Positions 12,601-27,200 are shown, counted from the stretch's first letter. The stretch is 64,000 nt of DNA from Pararge aegeria (GCF_905163445.1 NC_053204.1:4223501-4287500), one strand, 5' to 3'. The notes: generated by a model from the sequence alone, not told the origin. Made by a program: numbers and translations.

Positions 12601-15600
12601 GCGCCAGAGAAGTCGTCAACCGATTTATAATTTGGTGTCTAAATAACTTAATAAGTTTCTTCGTCTAAACCAGCAACAAAGTCAAATGAACAACCAAGTT
12701 CTGACATTACCTTCAAACTTTTTCCAGGTTTACTCAACTAGCTCTATTTGGTATCGTAAAATGTATTTGTTACAGAGTTCAACGAACTTTTATAAAGGAA
12801 GCATTACCTTCAATTCTAAACATTTGTACTACATGTGTATTATTTGTGATGGATTGTTTGTATGACGACCGAGCGGCGCAGTGGGCAGCGACCCAGCTTT
12901 CTGAGTACAAGGTCGTGGGTTCGATTCCCACAACTGGAAAATGTTTGTGTGATGAACATGAATGTTTTCAGTGTCTGGGTGTTTATCTGTATATTAAAAG
13001 TATTTATGTGTATTATATTCATAAAAAAATATTCATTAGCTATCTCAGTACCCATAACACAAGCTACGCTTACTTTGGGGCTTGATGGCGATGTGTTTAT
13101 TGTTGTAGTATATTTATTTATTTACTTGTATATTTCACTTCGCATAATGTTCTTCATTAACGTGTTGTAAACAGAACATTCGTTACGTAAATGGTCTTAA
13201 GAATATTTTATTTTCGTTTATTGCAGATAAATTTATTAATTTTGTGTGAACAACTAAGTGACCACCATATTCACCAGACACTAACATTGTTAAACCAAAA
13301 TTTATTAAAAACATACCAAATTAGGATATTGCGTTCAAACAAGTTTCAGGTCCACTCATCTAACTCTCTCAGTGGCGTGCATAGAGGGTTATGCACAGGG
13401 TATGCAGATGATATAAAATGAAGAAAATCTCCAGAACGATTTATAAATACTTGAAGGTAGGCTTTTTGAAACTCTTACAATGCCTAGCCTTAAGTTTTTT
13501 ATAACTCGTACTGGAGATTTTCTTCGTTTTATATCATCTGCATACCCTGTGCATACCCTCTATGCACGCCACTGAACTCTCTGTAGTATTGTGGAATGTA
13601 TTTGTAACTGAGTTCAAAGAACTTTCATAAAATAAACATTTTCCTTCTATTTAAACACTCGTACTACATGTTGTTGATATAATACATTTCAATTCACAGT
13701 TAGGGGAAACACGCGCATATATACAATTTATAGATTTAATTTCCGTGGTTTACACAAATGCAGCGTAAGCTTTTTAACACGTTTTTGGCCTTACTGGGGG
13801 CTTGTTGCCTTCTTTTTATAGTTATAATTCATGGGCAAGCATGTGATGGCCCACTTGTGGGCCAATACTATGTCTACTAGTGAATGTCTCATAGTAATAT
13901 GGACCTTTGAAAAAGGCAGATCGAAACTGCAACGTTTCCTACTAGATGACGCTACAGTCGCTATAAGACATGTGAAAGGCATATACTAATTTCGGCATCG
14001 ACGGTAGGAGAGCCGTAGTTTAATTGGAGAAAGCGCTCAGGCCGCGATTGCCAGAGTCGCAGGTTCAAAAACTGTCGGTTCCGAAAAATTTTATATGCAT
14101 TTTAAATTTATAAAATACTCTGAGCATTTGAGCAGATTCGGCAGCTGCTGCCGCTGTTTGGGAAATACTCGGCAAGTGAGAAGCTGCCAACGTATCAACG
14201 CAGGTCGCATCCCACACCAGCGCACGCCCCATCGGCCACGGTACTATAGTCATACTGTCTGGAGGACATATATGATTAACATTATGCAGTGGCGTGGGTT
14301 TCTTACATTGTTAGATGGTGATAAAAAAAAGAAACACTTGGCTAAGTTAGTTGTGGGCTTCTTCTTAGGCCAGGACGCGTTTGGAACCCTCGTAGCTCTA
14401 GTTTTAAGTTTACGAATGTGGTTATCGCCATCATCTCACTAATGTGTAATTCTTATGTACGCATCAAAAGTGCCACCTATGGGCCTACTTGAATAAAGAT
14501 ATTTTTGGCTTTGACTTTGACTACCATGGTATGCATACAGCGGAAAAATTGCGTAAAACGGCAAAAATCCTCCACCTATACTAATTATTAACAATTTTAG
14601 GGTAAGCAAAGCTTTTGTGCATCTATATAGTGCACTCCGCTGATATTATGGTCACTTACCACTAGTTTTCCTATGCGGCAATGTGCTGGTACCCCGATCC
14701 AAAGAACTCTTGTTGTAATAAACACTGGAGTTCTCCGCGTTGACTCTCACTGGGGGGGTGTTGGTCCTAAACTCCTGCATGAGTCCCGGATCCAAGTGGT
14801 AGGGGTCTATTTCAGGCATCTGCGCCAGATGCAGCGGGTTCCGTAGGCCACTGTATATGGCTGGCGGGTACAATTCCGGTGGCATGCATTGCTCCACTGG
14901 TAACTGGGAAATAATTATAGTTTTAATATAAATCAATAGAATATACTTCTTTATTTATATGGTGAACCCTTTTAATCTGATAACATAATTTTTTTATAAA
15001 TATAACCTAAAATAAACTATTTAAAACGTCGATATTATAGCTAGGATTGTCAACTTTTTATTACAAGATATTTTCAATACATCATAATATTTCATTTATT
15101 TAGTATATATAACACAACCGGGGAGATCTTACAGATGCCCACAAACTTGTATATCCTGAATCTTCACATATGTGCATCTAAATGAGAGAAAAAACAGAGA
15201 TAATACATATATTTAGAATTTTACATTACCAATACTCTTTATTGCTTTTATAAGCTGTTACCTAAAATAACCTAAAATAAACTGTTTAAAACTAAATAAA
15301 ATCAAAAACGTCCTCAAAACCACCGCAGCGAGGGACAGTTCCTAAGAAGCTGGCAGCATTGCCCCTTTGGATGGCCAAACTAATTCGTTGGCCAAGATAA
15401 CGTTGGTAAGGTTAGAGGCCTGCTCTAGGATCAATTTTATATTTTTTAGTCCCGTCGTGACCACGACGTGGGTCGAAACAAGTCCCACCCCTGTGGGACA
15501 CCTATTTTCACAACTGATCCATTAGACCGTTTTCCATTCACGTTCACTTACTGAATTCTATCGCGTAGATAGTAACTCATTAAGTCGAGAGCTACACCCT

Positions 15601-16854
15601 GAATTCCATACTTGTGTAGTTTCCTAACTAACGTTTCGTGTTGAACACAATCAAACGCCTTGGACCAATCACAGAACACGCATAGTGCATCACGTAACTC
15701 CTCCCAGACTCCCAGACCACGAAAATCTTAGTTTAAAATCTTTATTTATTTAACTATTAAAAATAATAATAATAATAAATCTATTTATTAAGACAACTAA
15801 GGCCCAATTTTGACTTGATCTTATCTGCGTTTTATTCGATTTCGATTTAATTCCGCACCGTTAGTTTTCACACGAAATTAAAAATATCCTATGTCTGTTT
15901 CCACGATGTATGTGCTATACGCATTAAGTCTTATCAAGATCGGTGCCATATTAGCTTTTAACTCAAAATGTACTCATAATCTTATACTAACATATGAAGC
16001 TGATGATTTTGTTTGTTTGTTTACTTGAACGCAATGATCTCAGGAACTACTGGTCCAATTTGAAAAATTCTTTCAATGTTGGATAGCCCATTTATCTAGA
16101 ACGGCTATAGGCTATAATATATCATCACGCTAAAACCAATGGGGCCTCCTTGAATAAAGATATTTTAGACTTTGACTTTGACTTTGATTTTATGAGGACA
16201 TCCATAAATAAAAAACTAAATAAAATCACTCACCAATCCACTAGTATTCAACGGCAAGGAATTTTTATACTTCAACCAATTCTCGTACACTTTGTCATAA
16301 GACGCTCTGCATTCGTTGGGCCCCATGTTGGGCATGTGACCCATATTGGTCGTATAACCTTGTATACTTGGCCCCATGTTTGTCATCTGCATGCCGTGTT
16401 GGAACTGGTGTACTCGGAAGTCGAGTGGTCGAACTTGGACGTATTGGCTACAGGGTTCGTTGTGATCGTAGTGCCTCTCACAGCTTGCGTCGTACTTATC
16501 GTGCTCCGACTTGGAGAGAAGCGGCCTTATTGAACTGTAGTCGGTCGCCGACGATTTATTGGAGCAATTATCGCTAATTTTACCCTCTATTGGTATGATG
16601 TCTGGATTCTTATCTGGTGACAATGATAAATTAAATAGTTTACGAGCATTTTCATTTATGATTACGATGTCAAAATGTCGCTAACACAGCGGCGTTTACT
16701 TTATAGTAGTAAAATAGCAATAACTTTTTATTTGGTACAGTTACAATGACACTTAAATAATGGCAAGGGTGGCACTGCAATAGTAAACACTGAACCACTG
16801 CACGCAGAGTTTAACGACAATTTTTTATTATATAACGTATATAACGTATAACGT

Positions 16855-16924
<70 letters not shown>

Positions 16925-19900
16925 TATATTGTTCTGAGATATCCCTTCAAGAAAATAAAGATTGCTAAATCTCGGTGTGAGACTGAAATACTACCTCGAC
17001 ATATTACTCCGTTTAAGACTACATTTGTATGAAGTCCGTGTATAAAACTTACCTAAACTGTCAACACTTTCACATTCTGTAGTCCCAGTTAGGGGTATGT
17101 TAGATATCTCGTCTTGTTTACGATGACTTTTCTCATTCTTCATGTTATCTGTAAACGAGAGTTATTATAAATCTTGTAGATAAGTATCTGACTCATCAGA
17201 CTTCGTAAAGCAGCCCAATGTGTTTGAACATTAGAGATATAAACAAAACATTTGAAACAAATCGGTCATCAAACACATACATCGATCTGTTTCAGCCGCA
17301 TATCCATGTCATCAGGTCGTTGATACATTATGACACACACATTTACACACACACACACACACACAAACACACATACACACACACACACATACACACACAC
17401 ACACACACAAATAGGGAGCATGTAAATAATGTATAAACAATAGAAAAAAAATATTTCATGCATTAATAACTCCAACGACAATAATTAAAAAACAAGGTAT
17501 TTTGTACAGAAATTACTTTAATTATTACTGTTGCTTTGTTACAATTTTAAGCAACATATTTAAAATAATCAATTAATATTCTATTTATCATGATTTTAAA
17601 AACTACATTTTATTTCGAATCGTAATAATAATGGTTTAACAGTAAACAAATCGGCCCATCTGAGGTCTCCTACCTGTGACCTAAAATATTATTTTAAGTC
17701 TTAAACGAATTCAGTACTAATTGTATTTCGTTTTATTCTCACCCTCTCTCTTGTTGCAGTATTTCCAGCAGAAGACGAAAGCTGACACAGCTGTGACAGC
17801 AACAATGATGGCCACAGCGCAGAGAACTGTCACCAGGACGGTTGTCAACTCCACACGGACGGGCACGTTAGCTATAACAATTTTTGGATAGAAGCAGACG
17901 TTTTATGAAAATTAAGTTCGAGTAGCTATACTCCGCGAAAATCAGGAGAATGTGTATGGTGTAATTTATAATTTCCTCAATCTTTATACTGCACACGAAA
18001 CACTAATGAACTAATTGACGAATTTAGTTATCGCCATCAACACACTTCTATGTCATATTTTACATGTGATGTTCGCATCAAAAGTGCCATCTATGTGCCT
18101 ATTTGAATAAAGATATATTTGACTTTGAACAGCTCTTCCGCAATGTACTTTCTACGCACGTTTCGTTCCGACACCGGAGCATCCTCAGGATAGGTTGAGA
18201 ATTGTTTTAACAACTATTCATTGTAAAGTCATATAATATATTATCATGGAATTCCGCAAAGTACCGCCTCGTATATGCGTGAAAGCACTACCTAACCTTA
18301 AGTTTTGTTACAACTGAGAATATTTACTAAATTAAATATCTAATTGATTCATTCTTTAAGAATAAACGCTTGAAATGAAAATATTGTTTTCGTAATAAGA
18401 CAAGTTAGTAAAAATAGAGTATACGTTTCATGCCTACCATATGTGTGTACTTATCACTTTACTTCAAAGTCATTCGCCATCTTGAATCGTCCGCCATTTT
18501 TAATTTATAATGTACATTACCAATTTTTTTTTTGATATCTTATAAATTAAAATCATGGACCGGTTGAAGTTATTTCAATGCTTCATTTTTTGTCGTTCGT
18601 TTTTTCAAACGACACGCAATGTTTACGCTCGTTTACATTTAAATTAAAAAGATAAATGTAATAAATCATACCAGTTATGTCGACGTGACACGGTAGCATC
18701 GGGAATTTATTGGACGAATGTTGTACCTACTATTAAAAAACAGACTTTAAATAAGCAAAGTCTTTTTGCACAAAGAATCAGCCTGGCTGTTCAGCGCGGA
18801 TGTCCTACCAGAATTCTTAGCACCATTCCTCGCGGGCATGACTTGTAGTAACTAGTTTGGGTTGTATCGAAACATTATCAAAATATTTTGATTTTACTTT
18901 AAGAAAACATTACACTAATTAAAAACAACTATTCCTCATACCGCATTCTCATGCAATATAGTGTACATTATTCTACTAGTTAAACCCCTTTCATTTGATG
19001 CCCTTATCGAGGGAGTGCGATAAAAATATGTATTTTTGCGGCGGCGGCAATCTTGGACCGATTATTATCAAATACAGCTAAGAATCACACACAATCGTCA
19101 ATCTTGGACCGATTATTACCCTGTCCTTTTTTCGTCTTGATTTAAAAAAAAAAAAAATATATTTATGCATTTAGTATTTGGTAATTAACATACACCCACC
19201 ATATGTATGTGTAAATTAAAAACATATTCAGTAGTTTATTTTGTTTTTATGTCATTTTCGACATACTAGTACGAGTACTTTATACACAATCCACTTTTCA
19301 CCATTTTTATCACGCACGCTCAGGTTGTGTTTAAAAGGCCACATTTAGTGATAAGGCCGTCTTTGCGTCCTAGCACTAAGTACCTACCATCAAATAATGA
19401 ATGAATGAATACACTTTCATTCTACACCAAAGAAAAAAGTAGTTACAGAGATAAACACATATAACAAGAGAGTACAATTTGGTGGCCTTATCGGTACATA
19501 GCGATTTCTTCCAGGCAACCAAAGAAGCAAAAAAAAACTTAGAAAAGAAGTAGGTGGTGGTAGTGAAATAAATTAGACATAAAATTATATAAATATAATA
19601 TATAACTAGATAGAATATATATATATACTACAAATATACACACACTGACACAAATATATATATATATATATATATAAGGGAGGGATGGACGTTGGGGTCC
19701 CAAGGTGCTGGAATATCAACCCCCGACGAGGTGGACGGCCGACATTAGGCGCGTCGCAGGTGGCCGCTGGATCCAAGCGAAACAAAACCGTGGAATTTGG
19801 AACTCCCTATGAAAATACCTATGTCCAGCAGTTGACGTCTATCGGTTGATATGATGATATAACATAGATATATATAACATAGATACTTATATCAATATAA

Positions 19901-21232
19901 CATCCTCAATTTAAATGAGATACAGAAATATATGAAATAACTAATAATAATATAACTGTTTTCATCGTGTTTTTCCTATTGTGTTTTGTTGCAATACACT
20001 TTTTCTTTACTATTCTATTCTGTAGAATTAAAATATATATTAGCATACAAACCTGTATGCCTCTGCGGGTATTTCAGCAAACTAGACGACAGCGCATAGG
20101 GTTCACTTAACCCTTTCTTGTTGTACGCGCGCACGGAAATGCCGACAGCGTTGGTGCCGGATAGACCCCACACCACGAACTGGGGGTCGTCGCTACTTAT
20201 GTTCCGAAGTAACAAGCCCGTTGCCATTTCGTATACCTATATAAATAACTGGTATTAATACCAACCGATAAACTGCCTACGTGGTCTAGTTGTTATCAAG
20301 TTCAAATACGGATCACAAGGCTTGGTTTGAATCGGGTAAGGTCAAAAATTATAAATGCTGTGTATTTTCTATTTGGTGATAGCCCATTGGGTAGGACTTC
20401 GACTTCTATTGGGGGTTATCTATGTTATCCCAGTAAGCACCTCTAACTTTTCTAAGTTATGTGCGTTTTAAACAATTTAAATATCACTTGCTTCAACGGT
20501 GAAGGAAAACATCGTGAGGAAACTTCTAATGTTCTCAAAGGTGTGTGGAGTCCGCCTGTCCGAACAGGGCCAGCGTTGTGGACTACGGTCTAAACCCTCC
20601 CGATTTTGGGAGGAGACCAGTGCCCTGTAGTGGGCCAGTAATGGTTGGATAATAATGACGATAAACTTAAAATCAAGCTAAATCCGAGTAATTTACGTAC
20701 GTATTATAATTTATAGAAGCTCTATTAATCGGTGTACATGTACACTTCACACTCATTAAATAGCCTATAACAGTCCACAGGGATACTAAAGGCCTCTTAC
20801 AACGGGTGGGTTTGCCAATAATCACCAGCTGGGCAGACGGATTCGTAATCGCAATAGATGGTAGAATCGCAGAGGACGCTGCGCCACGTTCTCCGTTATA
20901 CACCCTTAGTTGCATTGTAAGTCACCCACGGGTTGGCTACAACTGTCCCCTGATTCTTTGTGTACACTTACTTGCAATAAAAACGACTGCCGAAGTCCAC
21001 CGTCATGTCCGGGTACACAGCCTAGTGTCAACGAGTCGTAAGTCACGTTTGTTATCTCACAGTTCTTCAATGACGAAGGCTTTTCTAGTGTGGAACAACA
21101 TTTGAATTTAGTGACAGAAAGACAATTAAATTCACTCGCACTTTGAAAGAATGCGACCCTGACAGGTCAAGTCTACCAACTAACTTTAATGCACCGTTAT
21201 GTTACTAATAAAATATTGTATGTGCAAATATA

Positions 21233-21263
<31 letters not shown>

Positions 21264-24200
21264 TGTCTTTATTGTGTCTCATTTACAATGGATTCTTATA
21301 ATCTAAGGAACGGTAACAACTGTGTTAGTTAGAAACTGTGTTACAGCTATTAACGCCCACCTCCGGGTTTGCTTAAATACAAAAAGACTAAAACAAAGAA
21401 AAATTAAAATATTACAACTAAAACAATACAATTTACAATTTTATAATGTACGTGTTCGTGTATGCGTGTGTTAGTGTGTGTGTGTATGCGTGCGTGTGTG
21501 TGTGTGTGTGTATGAGTGTTTGTGCGTGTATGTACGTGTGAGGGTTCCGTGGTTTTGAGTATGTTTTGCAAGCAAGATCTGCAAAGTTAGTGCCTTTAAT
21601 TTGAAGTGACGATAGTTTCCGTATCAGTATAGGACAGCGTCTTAAGCCACTTGGTAGTATAGTATTTACAATTTCTGTGATTCATCGGGTATATTTTTAA
21701 GAAGTGATTTATTTTGTTGTACAATATTGGACTAGCATAATAGAAATGCCTTCTCGCAAGTTTGGTTCTACAGGGTTTGATCTGGCAAACTTTGTCCGAC
21801 CTTCTAGAATGTTTACTATTAAAACTATTCGTTATCTTATAATTACGCAAAATTTAATCTATAATCTTATATATTAATGTACAACTTGAAAATGAAAACC
21901 GAAATAATACTTCACAGGATTTAGGTACATTATGTACAGTGTCTCTGTGACTTATCTGTGAAAAAACCTTATAGTTTATGAGTACACCACTGCCATAGTT
22001 TATATTGAAATAAATCAGATACTGCCCTAACATCACATACAAAATAAAAATCATGTGACTCGACCTGTCACTTTATTAGGTACTATGCTCGTGTCGATGA
22101 TTTATTTTCGATAGGGTTGTCATAAGTAAACACTTAGAATGTTTTCAATTTGTTTGCAAGGCAAAATAAATATGCTTATTTTGATTTAATATTTTTACAG
22201 GATGATTCCTTATGAAATATACTATCCTTCAATATTATTTCGTAATTCTGTTACACGTTGTATATACCTGAAGTTGGTTTATTGGTTTTTTTGTTTACTT
22301 GAACGCGATGATCTCAGGAACTACTAGTCCGATTTGAAAAATTATTTCAGTGTTGGATAGCCCGTTTATCGAGGAAGGTTATAGGCTAAATATTACTAAG
22401 ACCGATGAAGAATGTTTTGTAACTTACCAGCGGGTAAGATGTGGAACAAGCATGGAGTGTTCTGACGCCCAACTGTATTGCTGGCGGTACATTGGACCCA
22501 GCCGTAGTCGGACGAAGTATTAACCATGTACAAGTATCTGTCTAAACAATAAACTGTGTGTTAGAATCATCTCCGAAACCTATATAATACGCTGGATCTC
22601 TTTCCGTCCGTGTCGAATCTGTGTTCCTATCGGACTATGAGAGTTAGGGAAAAGAGATAACAGTGTTTGCGTACACACTTGTACTCTACGTATAACTATA
22701 TCAGTCAACTCATACGTACTTAAAACTGACAACCATCGCTGAAAATAGTCAGAGAAACGTTTTTATCACAGATTTCTCCGTCAACGGTGACCATTTCTTG
22801 GAAATTCTTTTATGTCTGAGACGTTATTCTCTGCAGGGCTAGCACAGGCAGGGGATAAAAAACATATCCCCCGCTTATATCCCCTGGCAAGGGTTATAAT
22901 TCACGTGTCATCCTGCTAAAGAACGGGAAAAGGGAATAGGAGAAGTTTACCCCCGTTTAATATTACATATATATTATTTGGATTTTATTTCCACTTATTT
23001 TATTACACTTTTAGTGCTCTAAGAGTTGATAAAGCTGTGGGAGGAGATAAATTGTTATCCTTTCCCCAGGAATAAAATTGTCTCCTGCCCATGCTATCCG
23101 TGCTGGAGGTAGTTTTTTTTCTATAAAGTTACTTTTAATTTTGTATTTAAAGAATTAATATTTAATACTTCACTAAGTCTGTTTTGCGCTTTTTTTTTAA
23201 AGTTACTTTTAATTTTGTATTTAAAGAATTAGTATTTAATACTTTACCAAGGCTGTTTTGCGCTTTTTTTTTCTAAAAAGTTACTTTTAATTTTGTACTT
23301 AAAGAATTAGTATTTAATACTTTACCAAGGCTGTTTTGCGCGTTCATCGCGAACGTGTTCAGTTCAAGCTTCGAATGGGTTGAGCTGTTAAACCACCAGT
23401 GGTATGTCATCGGTTCCTGTTGCGGACAAAAAATAATTCACATTAAGCACTTTATAACAAGGTTTTCATATATTTTTGGTACTGCAGGTTTATTTACCTT
23501 AGGGTTGGCATCAACTTCGCAGTCAATCTCGACGATCTCACCCCTCGCAGCCCTCAACACCCCCGCTTGCTGGGTTTTACACGTAGGGCTATCTGAACAC
23601 AAAGATACAGACCACTGAATCAAAGGACAACAATCGTTATAACACGGATAAAAAGGCATAGGTATAATAATTGTTGGAACCTACTGTATACTAAATTTCA
23701 TAAAAATCGTTGGAGCCGGTTCCGAGATTCCATTCATATATATACAAGAATTGCTCGTTTAAAGATATAAGATAAGATAATTTGTAATAGGAAACCATCC
23801 TCTATAATTAAAGCAACACTTCGGAGCTCATGCCATGAACACATCCTGCAACGTGTAACCCTGTGTTATCAACCTGAGGTATTACTTGCAAATTATGGAA
23901 CAATCTCCCATCTGATGTGTTTCCTCAAAAATACAATCTAGGGTTATTCAAGGGGCGGATAAACAAATTCCTTAAAAGCCGGCAACGCATCGGTGGCTCC
24001 TCTGGTGCTGCAGATTTTTACGGGCGGCGGGGATCATTAAACATTAGGTGACCCACTTGCTCGTTTGCCCTCTAATATTGCCCTTTAATACAAACAAAAA
24101 AGAAAAAAAAAAACCTGAGGTATAGCTGTAAGCAATGGCGTGCGCAGGGTTTTTGACTAGGGAATGCATAAAGAAGGAAAATGGTATAAAATCCGGCCTC

Positions 24201-27200
24201 TTTATGAGTTATACAAAAATTTAAGGGTATGCAGTGCTTTTGTGCTTCTCCGGACGAGCTCTGTCACAAAAAGCTCTACAAAAAACTGCTTTTCCACCAC
24301 GTTAAAAAAAAAAAAGGTATTTGGCTTAAATATACCTATACCTAAAAACGATTCGTTTACATTAACCAAAAGGTATTATGTATGTAAACATTTTGCGGTA
24401 TGCCGCATAGCCAAATATTTACATTGATCCGACGTATGTGTGCGTGCGTTTGACATGTAATTTGTATGGATTTACTCCATATTTACTCCATACATACGAT
24501 GGAAGTGGTTTTGTTTTTTTAGGATTCGGTAGCCAAATAGCTTGGAAATGAATTTCAGCTTTATTTTTACAATCTGGTATTAACTGGCACCGTGATATAA
24601 TTATCATATGAACCTAAATATTGGATAGAAGCAGGCGTTACTTTGCGGAAATCCATAATATGTTATGAAAATTAAGAAGAAGAAGAAAAAGTCTTTATTG
24701 CACATACAAATATAAAACCGGTTAACAAAAAAAAAAAAACGATAATATACATATGCACAAAGGCGGCCTTATCGCTTGAAGCGATCTCCTCCAGACAACC
24801 TTTGGTTGAAGAAACATTTACAGTAAACGGGATAGTGCAATACTTAAATTGTGCTAATTATAAACATTACATATACAATACATACTAATACTACATATAT
24901 ATAGTAGAACTTATATATTTATATATAATATATATGTATATAAATATCTTATTATTACTAAGCTTATGATTTGCTCCGCGAACGGCAGCAGAATCTGTAT
25001 GGTGTATTTCTGTAATTCTGGAGGTACTCGTCCTGCAACATGACGCCGTGTCCATCAATTTCAGGCGTAGGTGTTTAACAAATATGCATGTATTTAAGTA
25101 TAACTTACACTTAACGTCCAAAATCAGGGGCTCGCTAGCACCGTCCCCCAGGCTGTTCCTGGCAATGCAGACGTAGGCTCCAGCCACCCGACGGGACACC
25201 CTTTGCAGCACCAGACTCTGGTTGGCTACCACGACGCCTGGTCCTGGTTTCACTGTCACGCCCTAGGGTCAAGAGGTCATTGATTGAGTTGCTGGGGGTT
25301 TAGAATTCATTTATTAATGATAATAAATAAAGATAATAATAATATCTCACTCTGGAGCCCTGACCGCCGGTTGCTTGGGCATTCAAAAGCCCCGCTAGCG
25401 AAGGGTGGATGTTTTTTTTTTATAAATTTTTAATAGATTTTTATTTTTTTTAAGCATTGTTAAGAATTAAAAAAAAATGAAAAAGAATAAATGATAGATG
25501 AATAATAAATAATAATAATACTTTATTGCTAAAACAAGATCTTAAACTAAATTATTACCAAATTATTATTAACAATATGGCAAATGACCGCAAACTCAGC
25601 CCTATACTGTGCATTGGTAACAATGCTAAGTGCTTTTTTTCAGTCTGCTCCAGTATCAAACTGAGCAAACAACCGCGCCGCAGGTTGCGTTATTATAACT
25701 GAGACAGGCGTCTCAGTTATAATACTGCGTCGTTTTACTTTAAAAAAATTTAAATAAAATGTAAAAAAAGACCAACAGAAACCAACACAATCAGTAAATA
25801 TTTAACAGTAAAAAGTAAAAAAAAAAGTGTATAAAGTAAAAATAAAAATTTAAATAACTGTAGAAAAAAATCTAAATAAAAAAGTCGCTACAGTCGCTAT
25901 AAGACTGATGTGAAAGGCATATACTAATTTCGACATCGACGGTAGGAGAGCCGTAGCTTAATTTGAGAAAGCGCTCAGGCCGCGATTGCCAGAGAGTCCC
26001 AGGTTCAAAAACTGTCGGTTCCGAAATTTTTTATATGCATTTTAAATTTTAAGCCCCAGAGTATTACCAGTTAAAAAGCGAAATATGTTCAAATCAAAAA
26101 ACCTACTAATACTATAAATGTAAAGGATGTTTGTATGTTTGTTACTCAATCACATAAAAACGGCTGTAGCGGTCTCCACATAACATAACTAGATGGCGCT
26201 ACAAAAATCCTGCATCGCGCTAGCGAAGTGTGCACGAAGAAAGCCTATGTATATACAACTTCTAAATATGAATGTTCAGACCTCGGTTCCCGAGCACGAT
26301 CACCCGCTCGAAGGAAGATCTTCCTATTGTTACGGTCGAGCGTATCACCATAGCTCCCGTACAGTGGTGGATTTGGATGATATTTGGCATGCATGTAGCC
26401 TTTGATACAGAAAAGAACATAGGCTACCTTTTATCCCGATTCCTTAAGTAGTTACCGAGGAAAAATTAAAAATTGTTTACGAGCTGTCTATGCCAATCTC
26501 ATAAATAGTTGCCGTGGTAAAATTAAAAATTATTAACGAGCGAAGCTCATATATAGACTCAATTCTGAAGTCCACGCAGACGAAGTCGCGGGCAGAAGCT
26601 AGTTTTAAAAATTCAATCAAAAAACCAAAAGCTACCGGAAATAACATAAAACGGTTAGTTTCATTTCATTTACATTTTATGCCAGTTCATCAATTATTGA
26701 TATTTGAATTTCATTTATCGTTCGCAAAATAAATACTGCGAAACGAATAATTAAATAGCACTTCCACTGAAAAATACATTGGCATTGACGTAATACGCTG
26801 GTGACGCCAAAAAGAGTAAAGTGATATGCTTTAATACATTTTTGACCTTCTATGTGATGTTATTCTACAACGTGTGACCGAACTACGAAATACTGCTGAA
26901 GGTGCAAAAGTAAATTTCATAAGGAATCACCCTGTAAAAATATTACATCAAAACGAAGCATATTTCTTTTTCCATACACACGAATGCATTAAAATGAAAA
27001 CAGTGGCGACTTATGACAACCCTATTGAAGACAAAATACCGACACACGCATAGTACCTACGTCGCTACGCGACGCGTACCTAAGAAAGTCACTGGATTCA
27101 CATGATTTTCAACTCGGAGATGTCTCTTAAAAAGTTCAAAGTTTGTATTAAACGCAAGCTTACAGAAAAGTCCTATTATAGTATAAAGGACTACGTGATT

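Larger units (their letters stand above)
11690..13700. repeat. Diverged unit repeated three times
   Basis: A segment with accttcaaacttt, tttactcaact, a gtggaatgtatttgtaac-type block and acatttgtactacatg occurs at about 11740-11930, 12660-12840 and 13245-13690 (the last split by the fold-back element). No open frame runs through it; its origin is unknown. Confidence 0.6.
10137..14659. other. Intron between exons q and r
   Basis: Contains SINEs (10170-10440, 12330-12620, 12862-13128, 13890-14115), an RTE scrap (10500-10690), a Helitron-like element (11180-11626), the threefold repeated unit, the fold-back at 13371-13575, the TTTGAC-tailed repeat at 14275-14520 and a copy of the 5.4-kb stretch. 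No further exon of the gene was recognised. Confidence 0.6.
14904..16233. other. Intron between exons p and q
   Basis: Mostly LINE debris: the tail repeat at 15000-15440, the reverse-transcriptase fragment at 15535-15725, a Helitron-type start at about 15985-16130 and a TTTGAC repeat end at 16133-16190. Confidence 0.6.
17872..20052. other. Intron between exons m and n
   Basis: Contains a single arm of the fold-back family (17895-17990), a TTTGAC repeat piece (18028-18130), the ccgattattatcaaatacag repeat twice near 19050-19115, an RTE scrap (19680-19855) and TA repeats. No coding exon was seen. Confidence 0.6.

Noticed and set aside
17218..17481. Open frames on both strands across the CA repeat
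   Set aside because: They are translations of a dinucleotide repeat.
20786..20904. A possible second FN3 exon (minus strand VYNGERGAASSAIL and NPSAQLVIIG) 66 bp after exon l
   Set aside because: The only usable acceptor leaves one base too many for the phase of exon l, the frame decays after IIG, and the stretch (gggcagacggattcgtaatc, gtcacccacgggttggctac) resembles a common lepidopteran repeat end. Exon l joins exon m perfectly without it.
21230..21600. A CRISPR-like or other spaced repeat array
   Set aside because: Only AAT and TG microsatellites; no repeated unit with unique spacers occurs anywhere in the window.
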